Origin: an uncultured bacterium
GTDB taxonomy: Bacteria > Planctomycetota > Uabimicrobiia > Uabimicrobiales > JABWCH01
Assembly: GCA_938003875.1 (NCBI GenBank)
Contig: CALKWO010000203.1
Location: 1-10,918, forward strand
Length of the DNA: 10,918 nt
Direction of reading: 5' to 3'
In this document: piece by piece, positions 6,397-10,918 of the stretch
Position numbering within the stretch: the first letter of the stretch is position 1
Layout: each line of letters begins with the position of its first letter
Position numbers and translations under genes: made by a program
Notes under the pieces: generated by a model
What the model saw: the letters and a program-made list of their open reading frames with translations, nothing else
Databases searched by the model: none
Told to the model about the DNA's origin: nothing

Positions 6397-6440
6397 GCAA
6401 AATGAGTAGTGCTATGGCAATAGCATCTACTCCATTTTGC
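6397..6440. ncRNA. 19-bp hairpin with tetraloop: small structured RNA or palindromic element
   Basis: The left arm 6397-6415 and right arm 6420-6440 pair over 19 bp, all Watson-Crick, with only two single-nucleotide bulges (C6432 and T6426) and a GGCA loop (6416-6419). There is no T tract after it on either strand, so it is not a standard terminator. It may be a processed small RNA, an mRNA-stabilising hairpin, or a relic of a palindromic mobile repeat. Its sequence is unrelated to the palindrome at 3001-3229. Confidence 0.4.
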
Positions 6441-6483
6441 TGTTCTAGCATACTTTTAAAGAAGGCACTATTTATATCTTCTC

Positions 6484-6511
6484 TTGAAATATGTTCAACA
6501 ACATTTATTCT
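6484..6511 (+). promoter_or_regulatory. Candidate promoter for the methyltransferase-acyltransferase pair
   Basis: TTGAAA (6484-6489), a 16-nt spacer and TATTCT (6506-6511) lie about 118 nt before the ATG at 6630. The match is moderate and the region is AT-rich, so chance occurrence is possible. Confidence 0.3.
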
Positions 6512-6629
6512 GCAGTTTGTAAGTGAACTCTTTCGATTTTTAAAGAGAACCACAGATAAACACAAATAAGAATTTAGTTTAGGATGAAATGGATTTTCAA
6601 AGATTTAAAAAATATTTCAAGGAATTGCT

Positions 6630-7619
6630 ATGAGCGAATCATGGACTTCACGAAAAATTTTAGAAACTTCAGGCAGCTATTGGCAGACTTTTGCCTTGCA
6701 TGCTGCTGTAAAACTCGATATTTTTACTTTGCCTGGCAAAGAAAAATTCAACGCAAAGGAAATTGCCCAAAAATGCGAAAGCGATCCCAGAGGAATGGAA
6801 ATTCTTCTGGATGCTCTATGCGGAATGAGGCTTTTGGAAAAACATGATGGCTTCTATCAAAATACAGAAGAAGCAAAGACCTACCTTTCTAAAGATTCCC
6901 CCCAGTATTTAGGCTATATGATACAACATCATGCTCAGCTTGTGGAGGGATGGAATAAACTGGATAAGGCAGTAAAAACAGGTATGCCAACACGCATCCA
7001 CAGCCATAGCAAGGAAGAAAGAGAAAATTTTTTGATGGGAATGTTCAATCTTGCCATGATGATTGCTCCAGGCCTGGCTAGACAGATTCCTCTTTCCGAC
7101 AGAAAGAAGCTGCTGGATTTAGGGGGAGGACCAGGAACCTATTGCATCCAGTTTTGCCTTGCTAATCCACAACTTTATGGTACTATCTACGATTTACCAG
7201 GAAGCAGGGAATTTGCCCAAAAAACTATTGAACAATTTGGGCTTTCTCAACGAGTTCGTTTCATAGGTGGCGATTATCTAAAAGATGTAATTCCTGGGTC
7301 TTATGATGTAGCCTGGCTTTCTCATATATTTCATGCCGAAGGAGAAGAAGGATGCAAGGCTATTTTAGAAAAGGCAGTAAATGCTCTTTCTCCAGGAGGA
7401 CTAATCCTGATTCACGATTTCTTTCTGGATTCTTCCAAAACACAGCCTCTTTTTGCCAGCCTTTTTTCTTTGAACATGCTTGTGAATACAAAGGAAGGCA
7501 GAAGCTATAGCGAAGAAGAAATCCGAGAAAAGATGAAAAATGTCGGGATTGTGGAAATTCAGAGACTGGATTTTATTGGACCAAACCAATCTGGTATTTT
7601 ATATGGAAAAAAAATATAA
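6630..7619 (+). CDS. SAM-dependent O-methyltransferase (Methyltransf_2 / hydroxyindole-O-methyltransferase-like)
   Basis: It transfers a methyl group from S-adenosylmethionine, most likely to a hydroxyl on a small molecule; the substrate is unknown. The 329-aa length is normal for the family. Residues 1-90 form an N-terminal dimerisation/winged-helix domain (NAKEIAQKCESDPRGMEILL is the typical helix-turn-helix-like part). The catalytic domain follows: SAM motif I LLDLGGGPGTY at 161-171, an acidic ribose-binding Asp188 in IYDLPG, GDYLKD at 214-219, and His235 in SHIFHAEGEEGC, which aligns with the catalytic-base histidine of plant-type O-methyltransferases. Motif SPGGLILIHD spans 254-263. The ATG at 6630 has AAGGA (6619-6623) six nt upstream. 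An out-of-frame ATG at 6584 gives only an overlapping shadow ORF. The acyltransferase gene follows after 11 nt, probably co-transcribed. Confidence 0.93.
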   Translation: MSESWTSRKILETSGSYWQTFALHAAVKLDIFTLPGKEKFNAKEIAQKCESDPRGMEILLDALCGMRLLEKHDGFYQNTEEAKTYLSKDSPQYLGYMIQHHAQLVEGWNKLDKAVKTGMPTRIHSHSKEERENFLMGMFNLAMMIAPGLARQIPLSDRKKLLDLGGGPGTYCIQFCLANPQLYGTIYDLPGSREFAQKTIEQFGLSQRVRFIGGDYLKDVIPGSYDVAWLSHIFHAEGEEGCKAILEKAVNALSPGGLILIHDFFLDSSKTQPLFASLFSLNMLVNTKEGRSYSEEEIREKMKNVGIVEIQRLDFIGPNQSGILYGKKI

Positions 7620-7630
7620 AGAAAGAAAAA

Positions 7631-8440
7631 ATGGAAGAACAAGTAACAGAACCGAAAAAAAAATTCAAATGGAAAAGAGTACGAAATCGTTTTTTTCTGA
7701 TGGTCGCTAAACATACTTTGCCTTATGTATACTATCTGTATATCCGATTTGTTCTTTGGACAAGCAAAGTAGTAGATATGAGTGATATCATGTTTCAGTT
7801 TTTACAGGAAAAAGATCCTCATAAATGTGTTGCTGTTTTATGGCACCAGGATGTATTCAATGTGCCCTGGGCATATAAAAGATTCCAGCCTATTACCATG
7901 GCAAGCGTTGGGGATGCAGGAGAAATCATTGCCAGGATTTTGGAACTGTTTGGCTATAAAAAAATATGGCGTGGTGGAAGCAGCAAAGGAAAAAAACGCC
8001 ACAAAAAAATTCTGGAAGATTTCATCGCTGATTTTAAAGAAAGCCAGTATTCTCCTGCTGGAATCACGGTAGACGGATCTTCAGGCCCTGCATATCGCCT
8101 CAAGCATGGTGCTGTAGTTATCGCTAACGAATGCAAATGCCCTATTTTTCTTTTACGTGTATGGGCCAAAAGAAAATGTCTGCTGCCCACCTGGGACAAA
8201 ACTATGATTCCCCTTCCCTTTAATAAAATTGTGATTGATGCGCAAGGCCCTTACTGGGCACCAGACATTTCTAATCCTGAAGATTTAGAAAAATTCCGAC
8301 TTTATATAGAAAACGAGCTATTGGAGCTTACCTATAGCGTTTTTCAGAAGATGGAAAACAAAATTCCTGATTCATGCCAGGCTTTTTTCCCCGAAAATTG
8401 GAAACCTGCGTGGACAAAAGAAAGGCTAAAGGATTTTTAA
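7631..8440 (+). CDS. DUF374 lysophospholipid acyltransferase-family protein
   Basis: DUF374 proteins are predicted membrane-associated acyltransferases related to the PlsC/LPLAT superfamily, probably acting on lipid or lipid A-like acceptors. The 269-aa protein has a basic N-terminus (KKKFKWKRVRNR) and a hydrophobic stretch (21-45) likely to associate with the inner membrane. Family hallmarks are visible: a candidate catalytic His72 in VLWHQDVF, the RGGSSKG signature at 114-120, and TVDGSSGPAYRLKHGAVVIA at 146-165, which matches the D-G-x-x-G-P motif. CPIFLLRVWA (170-179) forms the next strand. The ATG at 7631 lies 11 nt after the methyltransferase stop; the purine run AAAGAAAG before it is a weak ribosome site. 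The pairing suggests both enzymes act in one lipid or lipid-linked metabolite pathway, but the product cannot be named. Confidence 0.92.
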   Translation: MEEQVTEPKKKFKWKRVRNRFFLMVAKHTLPYVYYLYIRFVLWTSKVVDMSDIMFQFLQEKDPHKCVAVLWHQDVFNVPWAYKRFQPITMASVGDAGEIIARILELFGYKKIWRGGSSKGKKRHKKILEDFIADFKESQYSPAGITVDGSSGPAYRLKHGAVVIANECKCPIFLLRVWAKRKCLLPTWDKTMIPLPFNKIVIDAQGPYWAPDISNPEDLEKFRLYIENELLELTYSVFQKMENKIPDSCQAFFPENWKPAWTKERLKDF

Positions 8441-8450
8441 CTGCAATTTC

Positions 8451-8489
8451 AATAGAGCAAAGAAAGTTTTTGCGTTTTTTTGCTCTATT
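8451..8489 (+). terminator. Hairpin with two alternative folds, one terminator-like, after the acyltransferase
   Basis: The long fold pairs 8451-8465 with 8475-8489, 15 bp with one G-U, loop 8466-8474, and has no T tail. The short fold pairs GCAAA (8457-8461) with TTTGC (8469-8473) and is followed by G and seven T (8475-8481), like a weak intrinsic terminator. The T tract serves as the 3' arm of the long fold, so the two exclude each other. It starts 11 nt after the acyltransferase stop and overlaps the promoter proposed for the next gene. Confidence 0.5.
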
Positions 8490-8498
8490 TGATATGAT
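8470..8498 (+). promoter_or_regulatory. Candidate extended -10 promoter of the receptor kinase gene
   Basis: TTGCGT (8470-8475), a 17-nt spacer and TATGAT (8493-8498), with TG at 8490-8491 giving an extended -10 (TGATATGAT). A transcript would start near 8505, about 36 nt before the ATG at 8541. The -35 box lies within the hairpin's inverted repeat, which could also serve as a DNA operator. Confidence 0.5.
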
Positions 8499-8540
8499 GG
8501 CAGGGATGTTGGAGTGTAAATATTTCAAAAAGGGGAAAAA

Positions 8541-10859
8541 ATGGAGTATCGAAAGGGTGATGTATCCAGTTCTGATAAGACTGTTGCTTTTGTAAGCCCT
8601 GTCGCTGATTCCAATACAACCGTATCCTACGATAGCACAAAAATTGCTATATCTTACGAAAAAAATGACAGACAGGCAACAAAAGAGCATGTAGCCTCTA
8701 AGGATATAAAAGCGTATTTGCAATTCTTGCTGGCAGCAGTTTATTGGAAAAAATTTACCCTGGAGCAGGCGAATGAATGTATGGCAATATGGATGAAAAA
8801 ATTTTCTCAGGAAAATTTTTTTCAATTTTTGCTAAGCAAAAAAGTTTTCAGTCCTGAATCCTTGGGTGCCTTGCGGGAAAAACAGAGTGAAGTTCCAGAA
8901 GGTATTTTTGAAGTTTTTATAAAAGACGGAATTCCTTGCATCCAGGGGATTCAAGGGAAGAAGTTTGGAAAATATATCCTGGAACACGAACTTGGCAGAG
9001 GAGGTATGGGAATCGTATATAAAGGATATGATCCCTCTAGTCAAAAGATAGTAGCTATCAAAAGGCTGACCTATGAAGCCAAATCCCAAGATGCTATGGT
9101 ACAAAGGTTCTTAAGGGAAGCAAGTACTTTGCAAAAGCTTTCGCATCCCAACATAGTCCCTGTCTATGAAATCGGATGGGAAGAAGAAAAGCCTTACTAT
9201 GTTATGGGCTTTATAAAAGGAAAGGGTTTGGATCAATTTTCTTTGCCTCTTTCTTATCGAAAGGCCTGTAAAATTTTAATTCCTGTTGCAGAAGCATTGC
9301 ACTATGCACACCAGAATTCCATAATACACAGAGATATAAAGCCTTCCAACATTATTATTGATGATGAAGAGCGTCCCTGGCTAACCGATTTCGGGCTGGC
9401 TAAAGATATGTCTGCTAACCAAAATCTTACTGAGCCAGGCTCTATTCTGGGAACTCCTTTTTATATGTCTCCAGAGCAAGTAGCATGTGCCAGCAACGTG
9501 GACTTCCGATGCGATATTTATTCTTTAGGAGCAGTTCTTTATCAGTTACTTTCAGGGAATTTGCCTTTTGCGGAGAAAACATTAGGGCTTCTATTTCACC
9601 AAATTATAAATGAAGAACCCGTATTATTGTCAGAATATCAGCTCAAACTGCCCTCTTCTATGGTTTCTATATGCCAAAAGGCGATGGCTAAAAAGCCAGA
9701 AGATCGCTATCGAAGTGCTTCTCTTATGGCAAAAGACCTACGGAATGCCATGAGAAATACCAAGACCAGTCAATATAGAGAGAAATCTAAAATATATAAA
9801 AAAATAGGGAAGCCTTCTTTGTTTATAGGAGTTTTCCTTTTTCTAACTCTTTTTTGTATTTTTCTTTTTCAATATGGGCCTGGAGATCTTTATGTAACTG
9901 TTAAAAAAAAGGGTCTATCTGCATTGGAAGTTATAAATCAAGAGAGCAAAACACAAAATACAGAAACAGAACTGGAGAAAGAAGAGAAACTTTCCTCCAA
10001 GGACTTAAAGAGGGTAAAATCTTATATTAAAAATAAAGAATTTGGAAAAGCCCTTTCGTTTATAAATCGTCTTTTGAGTCAGGACACAAAAAATGCAGAT
10101 TGCTATTCTCTTCGTGCTGAAGTCTATTTGTATATGTCCGAACCTTCCATTGGTTTGCAAGATATAGAAAAAGCTATTTTTTTAGAGCCTAGAGTGCATG
10201 ACTATTACAGGATTAAGGCTGAAATTCTCCGAAATATGAAAAGATACCAGGAAGCTCTAGCTGCTTACAGCAACGCTATTTCATTAGAAGAATGCCCTTT
10301 TTCCTATCTGGGAAGAGGTGCGCTTTATTCCAATCATCTAGGAGAACATCAAAAGGCCATCCAGGATTTTGAAAAAGTACTGCACATAGAACCAGGCAAG
10401 CCTGTTGCCTATTATAATATGGGAGTAGCATATAGCAGACTCAAAAATTATCCTAAGAGCGCAGAATCTTATAGCAATGCAATCCAGAATAATAGAAATT
10501 ATTTCGAAGCCTATTTGGCAAGAGGGATCATCTACTGCGATGTTCTAAAAGAATATGAAAAAGCTTTAGAGGATTTCAACTGGGCGATTTCTCTAGACCC
10601 CAAATGCTATGATGCCTATTGCAATCGTGCTATAACGCTAGCCCATATGCAAAATTATACGGAAGCTGTGGAAACCTGTAAATTCGCTATTGGGCTGAAT
10701 GCGGATTTGTCTAAAGCATACTACCTTAGAGCTTGCAACAACTATCGTCTAAAAAATGAAGAAGCAGCCTTGGCAGATTTTGAAAAAGCATTGGAAAAAA
10801 ACTCTCCCTATCGAGACGAGATACAAGGCTGGATCAAAAAAATAAAAGAAAAAAAATGA
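8541..10859 (+). CDS. Transmembrane Ser/Thr protein kinase with extracytoplasmic TPR array
   Basis: This is a 772-aa receptor-like Hanks-type kinase. Residues 1-140 are a helical N-terminal region with two paired-helix repeats (KFTLEQANECMAIWMKK and KVFSPESLGALREKQ). The kinase domain (about 144-405) is complete: glycine loop GRGGMGIV 152-159, Lys174 in VAIKRL, alpha-C Glu193, HRD 263-265, Asn270, DFG 283-285, GTPFYMSPE 304-312 and DIYSLGAVLYQLLSG. It is an RD kinase. One transmembrane helix (about 427-444) is followed by a charged linker (445-488) and about eight TPR units (490-752), placing the TPRs outside the cytoplasm if the kinase is inside. No PASTA domain is present. The ATG at 8541 has AAAGGGG 5 nt upstream. 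It likely phosphorylates cytosolic targets in response to TPR-bound proteins; neither ligand nor substrate can be named. It differs from the kinase at 4107-5516 in every non-catalytic part. Confidence 0.96.
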   Translation: MEYRKGDVSSSDKTVAFVSPVADSNTTVSYDSTKIAISYEKNDRQATKEHVASKDIKAYLQFLLAAVYWKKFTLEQANECMAIWMKKFSQENFFQFLLSKKVFSPESLGALREKQSEVPEGIFEVFIKDGIPCIQGIQGKKFGKYILEHELGRGGMGIVYKGYDPSSQKIVAIKRLTYEAKSQDAMVQRFLREASTLQKLSHPNIVPVYEIGWEEEKPYYVMGFIKGKGLDQFSLPLSYRKACKILIPVAEALHYAHQNSIIHRDIKPSNIIIDDEERPWLTDFGLAKDMSANQNLTEPGSILGTPFYMSPEQVACASNVDFRCDIYSLGAVLYQLLSGNLPFAEKTLGLLFHQIINEEPVLLSEYQLKLPSSMVSICQKAMAKKPEDRYRSASLMAKDLRNAMRNTKTSQYREKSKIYKKIGKPSLFIGVFLFLTLFCIFLFQYGPGDLYVTVKKKGLSALEVINQESKTQNTETELEKEEKLSSKDLKRVKSYIKNKEFGKALSFINRLLSQDTKNADCYSLRAEVYLYMSEPSIGLQDIEKAIFLEPRVHDYYRIKAEILRNMKRYQEALAAYSNAISLEECPFSYLGRGALYSNHLGEHQKAIQDFEKVLHIEPGKPVAYYNMGVAYSRLKNYPKSAESYSNAIQNNRNYFEAYLARGIIYCDVLKEYEKALEDFNWAISLDPKCYDAYCNRAITLAHMQNYTEAVETCKFAIGLNADLSKAYYLRACNNYRLKNEEAALADFEKALEKNSPYRDEIQGWIKKIKEKK

Positions 10860-10875
10860 TTACAGTACTTCTCAC

Positions 10876-10903
10876 TTGCGTTGCATACAGAGTCAAATAA
10901 TAT
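10876..10903 (+). promoter_or_regulatory. Candidate promoter for a gene beyond the right edge
   Basis: TTGCGT (10876-10881), a 16-nt spacer and TAATAT (10898-10903) lie 16 nt after the receptor kinase stop. The -35 box is identical to that proposed at 8470. No terminator-like hairpin was seen between the kinase stop and the window end. Confidence 0.35.
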
Positions 10904-10918
10904 GCGATTTAAACCACA

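Larger units (their letters stand above)
6322..6629. other. 308-bp gap with no convincing gene
   Basis: The gap lies between the tail-anchored protein gene and the methyltransferase gene. A 22-codon ORF (6322-6390) starts with ATG directly after the TAG but has no recognisable content. A minus-strand frame (6565-6341, TTG start) and a plus-strand frame (6378-6569) are open by chance or are decayed; neither has a Shine-Dalgarno or domain motif. What stands out is a long hairpin (6397-6440), a promoter-like pair (6484-6511) and two imperfect decamers, AACCACAGAT and AAACACAAAT (6548-6567, 8 of 10 identical). Confidence 0.6.

Noticed and set aside
6341..6565. Minus-strand ORF of 74 codons
   Set aside because: It has a TTG start, no ribosome site, no recognisable domain, and passes through the long hairpin at 6397-6440.
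6378..6569. Plus-strand ORF of 63 codons
   Set aside because: It starts at TTG without a Shine-Dalgarno, has no domain motif and overlaps the hairpin; probably open by chance.
6584..6847. ORF of 87 codons overlapping the methyltransferase start
   Set aside because: It is out of frame with the methyltransferase, whose own ATG at 6630 has a good Shine-Dalgarno; this is a shadow.
8328..8825. Minus-strand ORF of 165 codons across the acyltransferase-kinase gap
   Set aside because: It covers the 3' end of one clear gene, the hairpin and promoter region, and the 5' end of another, with no domain-like content.

Overview
The window is AT-rich bacterial chromosome, nearly fully coding, with seven protein genes and no tRNA, rRNA, CRISPR or recognisable transposase. 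Two Hanks-type Ser/Thr kinases (one fused to a transmembrane segment and a TPR array), a sigma-70 factor lacking region 1.1 and a DUF1566-type surface module suggest a signalling-rich, large-genome lineage. The kinase layout (N-terminal helical repeats, kinase, TM, TPR) resembles Planctomycetota, especially low-GC Uabimicrobium-like groups. This is an inference from protein style only.

Left part (1-2949, + strand): the 3' part of an S9-family serine peptidase, a clear rho-independent terminator, then a five-TM protein with an extracytoplasmic DUF1566-like domain. The convergent gap 2950-3264 holds the most striking non-coding feature: a roughly 229 bp nested palindrome with four copies of a CGCAGGG(A)TTGCGC motif in alternating orientation.

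Centre (3244-5516, - strand): an atypical cytosolic protein kinase lies upstream of a sigma-70 family factor, with a short gap and a strong Shine-Dalgarno, so the two probably form one operon. The ribosome-binding site of the sigma gene is spaced for an AUU codon (or a tiny UUG leader ORF) rather than the nearest AUG. Divergent to this pair, across a 127 bp regulatory gap, is a 225-aa tail-anchored protein with a faint resemblance to the RCK/TrkA-N-like domain of CASTOR/POLLUX channels.

Right part (6322-10918, + strand): a 308 bp non-coding stretch contains a 19-bp near-perfect hairpin. It is followed by a SAM O-methyltransferase and a DUF374 acyltransferase spaced 11 nt apart, which suggests a small lipid or secondary-metabolite unit. 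A hairpin with two alternative folds and an extended -10 promoter then precede a receptor-like kinase (kinase, one TM, about eight TPRs). A promoter-like sequence in the last 60 bases suggests another + strand gene beyond the window.
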